DNA of 64,000 nt from Chitinophagaceae bacterium (lineage in GTDB: Bacteria; Bacteroidota; Bacteroidia; Chitinophagales; Chitinophagaceae). The stretch is from assembly GCA_016720585.1 (NCBI GenBank), contig JADKKH010000002.1, forward strand, positions 372,001 to 436,000, written 5' to 3'. The notes beneath the pieces were generated by a model. The model worked only from the letters and a program-made list of their open reading frames with translations. It was not told the origin of the DNA and searched no databases. Below are positions 9,124 to 18,039 of this stretch, piece by piece (within the stretch, counting starts at the first letter, position 1; every line of letters starts with the position of its first letter). The translations under genes were made by a program, and so were the position numbers.

Positions 9124-9807
9124 ATGAAAAAAGAAATCCCCAGTTATCGGCCCAGGGAGCCCTTCAGATGGAAGAAGATAATACAGTACCTGCTGCAGGG
9201 GCTTCTTATTCTCGCTCCCCTCGCCATAACCCTGTATTCCATTTACTGGATCGTTTCAACGGTAGACAACTGGCTGCCTATTTTCCGGGAACCTGTAAAA
9301 GATTTTCAGGGGAATGTTATCGGGCACAAAGTAAAAAACTATGGGTTGGGTTTTGTGGTCGTACTGGTAACCATTATCTCCATTGGTTACCTGAGTACTT
9401 TTTTTATCCAATCTAAAATCTTTAACCTCTTTGATTCCTGGCTGGAAAAAACACCGGGAGTAAAATTTATTTATTCATCGGTACGGGATTTCTTTGGTGC
9501 CTTTACGGGGGATAAAAAGAAATTTAATACGGCCATCTTAGCCAATGTATTTGGGGATGATGTATGGGTCGTTGGCTTTTTAACCGATGAAGACATGCAC
9601 AAATTTGATATGGGAGCTAATGAAGTCGGGGTATATGTACCACAGGCCTACCATTGGGCCGGTCAGTTATATATATTACCCAGGGATAAAGTAAGGAAAA
9701 TAGAAAAAATCTCCTCCGGAGAAGCCATGAAATATGCGGTAACCGGTGGCGTGGTAGATCTGGAAGAAGAGCGTAAGGAAGAAATAGCCCTTGAATCTGC
9801 GAAATAA
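9124..9807 (+). CDS. DUF502 family membrane protein
   Basis: A 227-residue inner-membrane protein of the DUF502 family, function unknown. Two membrane helices (about residues 20-44 and 70-95) flank a short periplasmic loop, followed by a cytoplasmic domain with the family's KTPGVKFIYSSVRDFFGAF segment. A TACCTTAG near 9099, one base from the TAnnTTTG consensus, could be its promoter. Its 3' end nearly touches the next gene, suggesting co-transcription. Confidence 0.88.
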   Translation: MKKEIPSYRPREPFRWKKIIQYLLQGLLILAPLAITLYSIYWIVSTVDNWLPIFREPVKDFQGNVIGHKVKNYGLGFVVVLVTIISIGYLSTFFIQSKIFNLFDSWLEKTPGVKFIYSSVRDFFGAFTGDKKKFNTAILANVFGDDVWVVGFLTDEDMHKFDMGANEVGVYVPQAYHWAGQLYILPRDKVRKIEKISSGEAMKYAVTGGVVDLEEERKEEIALESAK

Positions 9808-9814
9808 AAAAATT

Positions 9815-10795
9815 ATGCGAAAGCTGTTTTTTATTTTTTTGATTTCTTTATCAGCAAAACAATGTTTTTGCTGGGGTTTTTATGCCCATAAGAAAATTAA
9901 CTATTACGCCGTTTTCCTGCTGCCGCCGGAAATGATGGTATTGTATAAACCCCAGATCGATTTTCTTAGCGAGCACGCAGTTGACCCGGATAAAAGAAGA
10001 TATGCTGTACCGGAAGAAGGGCCCCGGCATTATATCGATATTGACCATTACGGAAAATATCCCTGGGATTCATTACCCAGAAACTGGAAGGATGCCCTCG
10101 CAATTTATTCAGAAGACACTTTGAATACCTATGGCATAGTACCCTGGTGGTTACAAACGATGCTTTCCCGCCTCACAAATGCATTCAAAGAAAAAAACCA
10201 GTCAAAGATTTTAAAATATTCCGCAGATATCGGCCATTACATGGCAGATGCACATGTGCCACTTCATGCCAATACCAATCATAACGGTCAATTTACGGAC
10301 CAGAATGGTATTCATGCCTTTTGGGAAAGCCGGATACCCGAACTACTGGCGGAAAAAGACCCCATAACTATCGGGTGGGATTTTTTTATTGGCAAAGCAA
10401 ATTATATTAATAATCCTGCGGACTTTATCTGGAAAAGAATACTGGAAAGCGCTGCAGCAGCAGATACCGTATTGAGATTTGAAAAAGAACTAAGCCTGAG
10501 AACTCCCGGCGATCAGAAATATTCATTTGAAGACCGCAACGGATTAATCATGCGTCAATATTCCTCCGCTTATTCAAAAGCCTATGATGCCCTGTTAAAA
10601 GGTATGGTGGAAAAAAGAATGCGGCAATCCATTTATGCAGTAGCAAGTTTCTGGTTCACGGCCTGGGTGAATGCCGGTCAGCCTGATCTAAAAAATCTTT
10701 CCGGCAAAAAATTTTCCGCTGAAGACCTGAAAGAATTTGAAAACCTGAATACTTCCTGGAAAAATAATGCTATTAAGGGACGGGACCATGAGTAA
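9815..10795 (+). CDS. Zinc-dependent phospholipase C / S1-P1 nuclease-like exported protein
   Basis: A 326-residue secreted protein with a signal peptide (MRKLFFIFLISLSAKQCFC). Processing there leaves a tryptophan close to the mature N-terminus, in CWGFYAHKKIN, as in the trinuclear-zinc phospholipase C/S1-P1 nuclease superfamily. Metal-ligand candidates are the early His, HYIDIDHY, and the helix GHYMADAHVPLH, which fits the superfamily pattern. A TTG eight codons upstream (9791) lies inside the preceding gene and would put charged residues before the signal, so the ATG at 9815 is preferred. Substrate (lipid or nucleic acid) cannot be told from sequence. Confidence 0.82.
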   Translation: MRKLFFIFLISLSAKQCFCWGFYAHKKINYYAVFLLPPEMMVLYKPQIDFLSEHAVDPDKRRYAVPEEGPRHYIDIDHYGKYPWDSLPRNWKDALAIYSEDTLNTYGIVPWWLQTMLSRLTNAFKEKNQSKILKYSADIGHYMADAHVPLHANTNHNGQFTDQNGIHAFWESRIPELLAEKDPITIGWDFFIGKANYINNPADFIWKRILESAAAADTVLRFEKELSLRTPGDQKYSFEDRNGLIMRQYSSAYSKAYDALLKGMVEKRMRQSIYAVASFWFTAWVNAGQPDLKNLSGKKFSAEDLKEFENLNTSWKNNAIKGRDHE

Positions 10796-10840
10796 TTAAT
10801 TTTTAATAACCCTTTGTCACGATATGCTTTAATCTTTTTT

Positions 10841-13800
10841 ATGAAAAAAATTTTCACCCTGCTTACCGTTTGCGTTATCACCTCACAGATATATGCGCAG
10901 CAACTCGTGTTTGATCTGATGGAACGAACAGATATCTCTATACGTGAAGCAGAGACCATTGCCAACCGGTATTTTGACAGTGCAGGAACCGGCCGGGGTA
11001 CGGGTTACAAACAGTTTCAACGTTGGCTTTATGAACGAAAATTTCATACCGATGAAAATGGTTACTACATTCCCCCGCAAACAGACTGGAACAATTATTT
11101 ACAAAGCCGCAGCAGTTTACAACCGGGTATAATAGCTGCTGCCAACTGGACAGAATTGGGGCCATTGGGTTGGAACAGAACCAGCAGCTGGAACCCGGGC
11201 ACCGGAAGAATTTCTGCCATGGCGATTCATCCGGCCAACGAATCCATCATATATGCCGGATCACCGGGTGGTGGCTTATGGAAAACGGTAAATGCCGGGG
11301 CCAGCTGGCAACCACTGACAGATAATAATTCTTTGTGGATGTCCGTCTTTTCTATAACAATTGACCCGGGTAATCAAAATATTGTTTATGCCGGAACTAG
11401 CACCGGCCTTCTTTTAAAATCAGTTGATGCCGGTATCAACTGGTCTCCCACAGGTGCGGGTCCTACGGGCACTATCCGTAAAATACTGATTCACCCGACA
11501 TCCGGCAATATCGTTTTTGCCTGTGCGAGTAATGGTATATTCCGATCAACCAACAGCGGCACTTCCTGGACACAGGTACATTCGGTCAGTAAAGAAGATA
11601 TAGAATTTAAACCCAACGATGTAAACATCCTGATTGCATCCGGGAATGACGTAGTCCGTTCTGTTGATAATGGAGTAACCTGGACGACCCTGGGAGCAGC
11701 ACAGGGTATTACAAATTCAGGCCGCACATTGGTTGCTGTTTCTGCTGCCAATCCCAATACAGTTTATGCGGTTCAGGCAAGTGGTAGTCTTTTTGGAAGA
11801 ATGTATAAATCAACGGATGCGGGTCTGACATTTGTTACAACGGTTGTTGGCAATCCTGCCAGCGGTACCAATTATTTTGGATATGAGGCAAGCGGTACAG
11901 GAACATCCGGACAGGCAGGGTATGATATGGGCATGGATGTATCACCAACTAATGCCAATGACGTGTATATAGCGGGTATCATTTGCTGGAGATCTGTAAA
12001 CGGGGCCACTTCTTTTACACCACTCACCGAATGGTTTTTGCCTAACAGCACCGGTTACAATCATGCCGATGTACACGGGTTGCAATGGATAAACAGTACG
12101 ATCTATTCTATTTCCGATGGCGGTATTTATAAAAGTATAGATATGGGAGATAACTGGACGGATCTTTCCCCGGGCTTAGGTATCCGCCAATTTTATCGTA
12201 TTGCAAATTCTCAAACCAATGCGAATGTAATAACCGGTGGTGCCCAGGATAATGGCAGCGTTGCCCGGCAGGTATCAGGGACATGGGTTGACTGGCTGGG
12301 TGCCGATGGCATGGAAGGTTTGGTTAGCCCCACCGATCATTTAAAACTTTGGGGAACCAGTCAGAACGGAAGTATTTACAGATCCACCAATGGAGGAAAC
12401 AGTTACACCGGTTTACCAAGACCTTCCCCCGGTCAATGGGTAACTCCATTATTTATGCATCCTACCAATGAAACGATTTTATATGGAGGATGGACCGGTG
12501 TTTATAAATCAACTAACAGCGGAACAAGTTGGACCTTAATTTCAGGAGCCACCATAACCACCACTTTAGCAGACCTGGCAGTAGCTCCCTCCAATCCTAA
12601 TTATATTTATGCATCAAACGGTAATACTTTATATGTGACCACGGATGATGGCGCCAACTGGGTAACCCGAACAGCACCATCAACAATTAATGATATAGCG
12701 GTGGATCCAACGAATCCATCCAAAATATGGATTGCCTGCAACAGCACTACAAACCGGGTAATGGTCTCTACCGATGCCGGCGCAACTTTTACCAATATTT
12801 CCGGAAATCTTCCTGCTATTATTGCCCGTACCGTGGTCGTTGATAACCAGACACCCCGCGGAATTTATGTGGGAATGAATATTGGTGTCTACTATAAAGA
12901 TGAAGCATCACCCAATTGGGTAACCTATTCGGATAACCTGCCCCTGGTAGCTGTCAACGAATTGGAAATACAATTTGCCTCCGGTAAAATAAGGGTGGCA
13001 ACATATGGACGGGGCGTTTGGGAAAGTCCGGTGGTATCTACATGCGCTGCTTCTGTTCCGGTAGCTGACTTCACCGCTAATGCGGTAAATATTTGTGTTG
13101 GACAAACAGTTGCGTTTACAAATAACAGCACCGATTGTCAAAGCACTTATGCCTGGACATTTGCCGGGGGTACACCAGCTACCTCCACGGCTACTAATCC
13201 AACAGTGACTTATAATACTCAGGGTAATTATACTGTTTCACTAACCGTAACAAATCCCGGTGGCTCCAATACAAAAACGGTGAATGGTTATATCACCGTA
13301 AACACAAACCTCACACATAGTATCAGTATCTCTTCCCCCAATACAAATATTTGCGCCAACCAAACGGCTACATTTAATCTTAGTTCTAGCAATGGTGGCA
13401 TATCACCAACCATAAGTTGGTTTAAAAATGGAATAAGTATTCCCGGAACCAATGGTTTAACAACTGTTACATTATCAAACCTGAATAATAATGATATTAT
13501 TACCTGTAGCGAACTTACCAGTGCTGCTTGTGCAACCCCGGCAATAGTCATTTCAAATCAATTAACGGTTACTGTTTCACCTAATTTAACTCATACAGCA
13601 TCTATTTCAACGCCGAAAACTTCCTTGTGCTCCGGTGAATCAGCCACATTTACTTTAACAAACACAAACCCGGGTTCTTCACCGGTTATCAGCTGGTTTA
13701 GAAATGGTGTTTCCATTCCTGGCACAAGCGGATCAGGCGCCATTACGATTTCAACACCGGTAAATGGTGATATAATTACCTGCAGCGAAACATCAAATGC

Positions 13801-14317
13801 GAACTGTGTAGCTCCTGTTACAATTACAACAAATTCTATTTCACTTATTGTTACACCAAAACCAGCCAAACCAACTATCACTCAAAATATCGGGGACCTG
13901 TTGTCTTCTTCCACCGGTGGTAACCAATGGTTTCTTAATAGTGTTGCCCTGAATAATGCTACGGGCTCCACCATTCACCCGGTTAAAAACGGTATCTACC
14001 AGGTTCAGGTTACAGTGAATGGTTGCATCAGTCTCCTCTCCGATCCTTTCAATCTCATTATTGAAGGCGTGAACAGGCTATATCCCGTGCCTTCCGGCGG
14101 ACAGGTGACATTTGATTTTTATGCTCCTGACGGCGTTTCGAAATATCAACTGGTACTTACCAGCAGTACCGGCCAGTTGATTCACCAGGAAAATGGGGCC
14201 ATCCAGCCGGGATTAAACAGGCTGACCTATAATTGGGACAGGCTGGCTGCGGGTATCTATCAGTTGCAGATGCAGGTAGGAGCCCTGCAATATAAAAAAC
14301 GACTGTTGATACAATAA
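10841..14317 (+). CDS. T9SS-exported Asp-box (sortilin/BNR-like) protein with PKD and Ig-like domains
   Basis: About 1158 residues. A signal peptide (MKKIFTLLTVCVITSQIYAQ) is followed by a long beta-propeller region with at least eight Asp-box motifs (SVDAGINWS, STNSGTSWT, SVDNGVTWT, TTDDGANWV and others). A PKD domain (VADFTANAVNICVGQ...) comes next, then two tandem Ig-like domains that are clearly duplicates of each other (SWFKNGISIPGT and SWFRNGVSIPGT). A final domain of about 85 residues ends in KKRLLIQ and matches a type A T9SS sorting domain, so the protein is probably surface-bound or secreted. The ATG at 10841 gives the proper signal peptide; a TTG at 10814 is unlikely. Ligand unknown. 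Confidence 0.88.
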   Translation: MKKIFTLLTVCVITSQIYAQQLVFDLMERTDISIREAETIANRYFDSAGTGRGTGYKQFQRWLYERKFHTDENGYYIPPQTDWNNYLQSRSSLQPGIIAAANWTELGPLGWNRTSSWNPGTGRISAMAIHPANESIIYAGSPGGGLWKTVNAGASWQPLTDNNSLWMSVFSITIDPGNQNIVYAGTSTGLLLKSVDAGINWSPTGAGPTGTIRKILIHPTSGNIVFACASNGIFRSTNSGTSWTQVHSVSKEDIEFKPNDVNILIASGNDVVRSVDNGVTWTTLGAAQGITNSGRTLVAVSAANPNTVYAVQASGSLFGRMYKSTDAGLTFVTTVVGNPASGTNYFGYEASGTGTSGQAGYDMGMDVSPTNANDVYIAGIICWRSVNGATSFTPLTEWFLPNSTGYNHADVHGLQWINSTIYSISDGGIYKSIDMGDNWTDLSPGLGIRQFYRIANSQTNANVITGGAQDNGSVARQVSGTWVDWLGADGMEGLVSPTDHLKLWGTSQNGSIYRSTNGGNSYTGLPRPSPGQWVTPLFMHPTNETILYGGWTGVYKSTNSGTSWTLISGATITTTLADLAVAPSNPNYIYASNGNTLYVTTDDGANWVTRTAPSTINDIAVDPTNPSKIWIACNSTTNRVMVSTDAGATFTNISGNLPAIIARTVVVDNQTPRGIYVGMNIGVYYKDEASPNWVTYSDNLPLVAVNELEIQFASGKIRVATYGRGVWESPVVSTCAASVPVADFTANAVNICVGQTVAFTNNSTDCQSTYAWTFAGGTPATSTATNPTVTYNTQGNYTVSLTVTNPGGSNTKTVNGYITVNTNLTHSISISSPNTNICANQTATFNLSSSNGGISPTISWFKNGISIPGTNGLTTVTLSNLNNNDIITCSELTSAACATPAIVISNQLTVTVSPNLTHTASISTPKTSLCSGESATFTLTNTNPGSSPVISWFRNGVSIPGTSGSGAITISTPVNGDIITCSETSNANCVAPVTITTNSISLIVTPKPAKPTITQNIGDLLSSSTGGNQWFLNSVALNNATGSTIHPVKNGIYQVQVTVNGCISLLSDPFNLIIEGVNRLYPVPSGGQVTFDFYAPDGVSKYQLVLTSSTGQLIHQENGAIQPGLNRLTYNWDRLAAGIYQLQMQVGALQYKKRLLIQ

Positions 14318-14330
14318 TGCTTTAACAAAA

Positions 14331-14364
14331 GAACCGTTCTGCTTACAACAGGACGGTTTTTTAT
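14331..14364 (+). terminator. Rho-independent terminator
   Basis: AACCGTTCTG pairs with CAGGACGGTT around CTTACAA and is followed by a T run, directly after the Asp-box protein gene. Confidence 0.85.
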
Positions 14365-14369
14365 TTCCA

Positions 14370-14377
14370 TACATTTG
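14370..14377 (+). promoter_or_regulatory. Candidate -7 box for serC (TACATTTG)
   Basis: TACATTTG fits the Bacteroidota TAnnTTTG box and lies 25 nt before the serC start. The matching -33 region would fall in the preceding terminator and is poor. Confidence 0.5.
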
Positions 14378-14402
14378 CACCTTTATTTATTGGCAGAAAA
14401 TA

Positions 14403-15494
14403 ATGATAGAATTGGCACAACAGATATTACATAATTTTAATGCCGGCCCCTCCATTTTACCCAAGGAAGTTTTTAAAGATGCCAGCCGGTCCATTCTCAA
14501 CTTCAATGACTCCGGTCTCTCTATTTTAGAGATCGGGCATCGCACTGCACTTTTCCAGCCGGTCATGGAAGAAGCAAGAAACCTTGTAAAAGAATTAATG
14601 CAGCTGGATTCTGATCATGAAGTTTTGTTTTTGCATGGCGGCGCCACTACCCAGTTTATGCAAGTGCCCATGAACCTGTTAAATGAAAATGAGCTGGCTG
14701 CATATACTGAAACCGGGACCTGGGCTAACAAGGCGATCAAAGAAGCAAAACTTTTCGGTCATGTAGAAATAGCCGGATCATCCAAAGAAGATAACTTTAC
14801 CACCATTCCCAAAAATCTTTCGATTTCTCCAACAGCGGCTTACCTGCATATTACCACCAATGAAACAATTGCTGGTACGCAATGGCATAATCTGCCGTAT
14901 GATTGTGGCGTACCCATCGTGGCTGATATGAGCAGTGACATCCTGAGCCGGCAACTTGATTTCAACAAGTTTGATATTATGTATGCCGGAGCACAAAAAA
15001 ACATGGGTGCTGCCGGGGTAAACCTGGTAGTAATAAACAAAAATGTTTTAGGAAAAGTAAACAGAACGCTTCCCACGATCCTGGATTACCGGAATCATAT
15101 CAAAGAAGAAAGCATGCTCAATACACCTCCGGTATTTGCCGTGTATGTTGCCCTGCTAACGCTGCGTTGGTTGAAAAATGAGGGGGGTGTTACTGCAATT
15201 GAAAAAATAAATAATGCAAAAGCAAAATTGTTTTACGATACCCTGGATGCATTACCTCTTTTCATTGGACCCGTTGCCCGGGAAGACCGCAGTAAAATGA
15301 ATGCCGTATTTGTAATGAAAGATGAGACACTTGAAAAAGAATTCATGGAATGGTGTAACCGGGAAGGTATGGTGGGTGTAAAAGGTCACCGTAGTGTAGG
15401 CGGTTTCCGCGTTTCCATGTACAACGCACTGCCGCTGGAAAGTGTAACCGCATTAACAGAATTAATGAAAGAATTCGCAATAAAAAAAGGATAA
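14403..15494 (+). CDS. serC: Phosphoserine aminotransferase
   Basis: A 363-residue class V aminotransferase that makes 3-phosphoserine from 3-phosphohydroxypyruvate and glutamate in serine biosynthesis. The N-terminal HNFNAGPSILP and the PLP lysine in AGAQKNMGAAG (K199) are diagnostic, and the length matches the family. It lies four nucleotides upstream of a DUF1015 gene, a pairing known from several phyla that suggests a shared pathway. Confidence 0.96.
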   Translation: MIELAQQILHNFNAGPSILPKEVFKDASRSILNFNDSGLSILEIGHRTALFQPVMEEARNLVKELMQLDSDHEVLFLHGGATTQFMQVPMNLLNENELAAYTETGTWANKAIKEAKLFGHVEIAGSSKEDNFTTIPKNLSISPTAAYLHITTNETIAGTQWHNLPYDCGVPIVADMSSDILSRQLDFNKFDIMYAGAQKNMGAAGVNLVVINKNVLGKVNRTLPTILDYRNHIKEESMLNTPPVFAVYVALLTLRWLKNEGGVTAIEKINNAKAKLFYDTLDALPLFIGPVAREDRSKMNAVFVMKDETLEKEFMEWCNREGMVGVKGHRSVGGFRVSMYNALPLESVTALTELMKEFAIKKG

Positions 15495-15498
15495 TTAC

Positions 15499-16719
15499 AT
15501 GGCCGATATCAAACCTTTTACGGCATTAAGACCCAGAGCAGAACTGGCCCAACAGGTAGCATCAAGACCCTATGATGTATTAAACAGTGATGAGGCACGG
15601 GTGGAAGCCAGCGGAAATCCGGTTTCGTTCCTGCACGTCACCAAATCTGAAATTGACCTGCCTGCGGAAACAGATACACACAGCCTGGCTGTTTATGAAA
15701 AAGCAAAAGAAAACCTGCAGGAATTGATCCGGCACGACATTTTAATAAAAGAAGAAAAGCCCTGTTATTATATTTATGAGTTGATCATGAATGGCCGGAG
15801 CCAGACAGGCCTGGTTTGTGTTTCTTCTGTAGAAGATTATTTCAAAGACGTTATTAAAAAACATGAACTCACACGGCCTGAAAAAGAAAAAGACCGTATT
15901 GACCATATGCGGACCCTTGAAGCACAAACCGGAAATGTGTTTTTGGCTTACCGCGATGTAACGGAAGTGAATGCACTGATCAATGGATGGAAAACTACAA
16001 ATAAACCCCTGTATGATTTTAAAGCTACCGATGGTATCCAACACAACATCTGGGTAATTGACCGGGATATTGTCATTAATTCTATATCACAGTTGTTCAA
16101 TACTCATGTTCCTTTTACCTACATCGCGGATGGACATCACCGGGCGGCATCGGCTGCCAAAGTAAGCGGTCAAATGGCAAACAGCCCCCAGGCAAAATAT
16201 TTTCTCACCACCATCTTTCCGGCAAGTCAATTAGTCATACTAGATTATAACCGGGTTGTAAAAGACCTGCACGGGTTAACAGGAGCCAAACTCATCAGCC
16301 TGCTGCAGGATGATTTTTTTATTACCCTGAGTACGGAACCGGTAAAACCAACTCAATTGCATGAGTTTGGTATGTTCCTCGAAGGACAATGGTATATTCT
16401 CACTTCCCGGAAAGGAACCTATGGGGATGACCCGATCGGCGTATTGGATGTAACCATTCTTTCAAATAATATCCTGAATAAACTATTGGGCATAAAAGAT
16501 CAGCGAACAGATAAGCGCATTGATTTTGTAGGTGGTATCCGGGGATTAACCGAACTGGAAAAAAGAGTGAACAGTGGTGAAATGAAAGTGGCTTTTAGTT
16601 TATATCCCGTAACTATTGAGCAATTGTTCAATGTGGCAGATAGCGGCATCGTAATGCCCCCTAAAAGCACCTGGTTTGAACCAAAGCTTCGGGACGGGCT
16701 CTTAACACATCTTATTTAG
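15499..16719 (+). CDS. DUF1015 family protein
   Basis: A 406-residue DUF1015 protein, recognised by its N-terminal RPYDVLNSDEAR segment, the central YIADGHHRAASAAKV motif and the later FVGG segment. It follows serC with a four-nucleotide gap, almost certainly one transcript. The DGHHR motif is compatible with a catalytic or nucleotide-handling role, but the function is not established; a serine-metabolism link is inferred from the neighbour. Confidence 0.9.
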   Translation: MADIKPFTALRPRAELAQQVASRPYDVLNSDEARVEASGNPVSFLHVTKSEIDLPAETDTHSLAVYEKAKENLQELIRHDILIKEEKPCYYIYELIMNGRSQTGLVCVSSVEDYFKDVIKKHELTRPEKEKDRIDHMRTLEAQTGNVFLAYRDVTEVNALINGWKTTNKPLYDFKATDGIQHNIWVIDRDIVINSISQLFNTHVPFTYIADGHHRAASAAKVSGQMANSPQAKYFLTTIFPASQLVILDYNRVVKDLHGLTGAKLISLLQDDFFITLSTEPVKPTQLHEFGMFLEGQWYILTSRKGTYGDDPIGVLDVTILSNNILNKLLGIKDQRTDKRIDFVGGIRGLTELEKRVNSGEMKVAFSLYPVTIEQLFNVADSGIVMPPKSTWFEPKLRDGLLTHLI

Positions 16720-16792
16720 CGTACCGGCTGAAATATTTGTTATTTTTCGTTGAGACATTCTTTATTACGTCTCTTCTTTTTTAATTTGCAGT

Positions 16793-17809
16793 ATGAAAAA
16801 ATTAGGATTATTCATCATTTCCGTCTCTGTCGCAGCAGCCAGTTTTGCCCAACCTGAGGATCCGAAAGTATTACATGAAACCGCAAAAACATTCATGCGG
16901 TCCGGTGATTTTAATAATGCCATTATTGTCCTGACCCGGGCCCTCCAGCAGGACAATAAGAACCTGGAGATGCAAAAAGATCTGGTGATGAGCTATTACC
17001 TGAAAAGAGATTATGTAAAAGCACTGGACGGTGTAAAATCATTGATTGATCGGGATGATGCCGATGTGGTAGTATTCCAGATAGCCGGTAATGTTTATAA
17101 AGCTCTGGAGCAGGTAAAAGAATGTGATAAGTTATATAAGAAAGCGCTGAAAAAATTTCCTAAAAGCGGTCCCCTGTACAGTGAGTATGGTGAGCTGCTC
17201 TGGGCAACCAAAGATTTCTCAGCGATAGAACAATGGGAAGAAGGGATAAAAGTGGATCCTGCTTATAGCGGCAATTATTATAATGCCGCTTTATTTTATT
17301 TCTATGCCAAAGACAAAGTCTGGGGTCTGCTGTATGGAGAAATCTTTGTAAACATGGAAAGTCTTGGAGAAAGAGGTGCATCCATGAAACAATTACTGTT
17401 GCAGGGTTATAAAGAAAAGTTATTTGCCGATGCGGACCTGATGAAAGGGGAAGAAAAAAATAAGAGTGCGTTTGCCAAAACGTTCCTGGAAGGAATGAGC
17501 CGGCAATCTTCCTTAGCCAATAAAGGTATTACTACCGAAATCCTGACCATGATTCGCACAAGATTCATTCTCGACTGGTATGCAAATTATGCCACTAAAT
17601 TTCCTTTCCGTTTATTTGATTTTCAGCGCCAGTTGCTGACAGAAGGAATGTTTGACGCCTATAACCAATGGTTGTTTGGCCCTTCAGAAAACCTGGCGGC
17701 CTATGAAAACTGGACAAAAACGCACCCTGAAGAATACAACGGCTTCAGCACTTTTCAGAAAAGCCGTGTTTTCAGAATACCCCCGGGTCAGTATTACCAG
17801 GTATTATAA
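16793..17809 (+). CDS. Exported tetratricopeptide-repeat protein
   Basis: A 338-residue protein with a signal peptide (MKKLGLFIISVSVAAASFAQ) followed by TPR-type helix pairs over about residues 25-190 (for example ARTLKRSGDF-like and YNAALFYFYAKDKVWG segments). It is probably periplasmic and a scaffold for protein contacts. The C-terminal third has no recognised domain. It is followed by a nested inverted-repeat element that may end the transcript. Confidence 0.8.
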   Translation: MKKLGLFIISVSVAAASFAQPEDPKVLHETAKTFMRSGDFNNAIIVLTRALQQDNKNLEMQKDLVMSYYLKRDYVKALDGVKSLIDRDDADVVVFQIAGNVYKALEQVKECDKLYKKALKKFPKSGPLYSEYGELLWATKDFSAIEQWEEGIKVDPAYSGNYYNAALFYFYAKDKVWGLLYGEIFVNMESLGERGASMKQLLLQGYKEKLFADADLMKGEEKNKSAFAKTFLEGMSRQSSLANKGITTEILTMIRTRFILDWYANYATKFPFRLFDFQRQLLTEGMFDAYNQWLFGPSENLAAYENWTKTHPEEYNGFSTFQKSRVFRIPPGQYYQVL

Positions 17810-17829
17810 TAATTAAAAATATTACAGAA

Positions 17830-17963
17830 ACGAGGCTGTCTCAAAAGAGTCAATCTTTGTCATATTGAGCTATGACGAAATAGGATAAAGATTGACCAGC
17901 AAATTTGTAAGCATTTCGATAAACTCAATGTGACAAATTTGCTGGCTTTTCAGACAGCCCCGT
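17830..17963. repeat. Nested three-stem inverted-repeat element (MITE-like)
   Basis: Outer arms at 17830-17847 and 17946-17963 are 18-nt inverted repeats with two or three mismatches (ACGAGGCTGTCTCAAAAG and its partner). Inside are two perfect stems: GTCAATCTTT (17849-17858) with AAAGATTGAC (17887-17896), and AGCAAATTTGT (17898-17908) with ACAAATTTGCT (17933-17943). The loops hold a diverged inverted copy of a GTCA-ATTGAG-CGAAAT sequence. The right arm ends in a T run, so it may double as a terminator for the TPR gene. Confidence 0.8.
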
Positions 17964-18039
17964 TTTTTTATGTATCGTTTTTTACCTAAATTGTTAGTCA
18001 GTTAAGTTTTGATTACGTAACTCCATTAACGATTGCACC

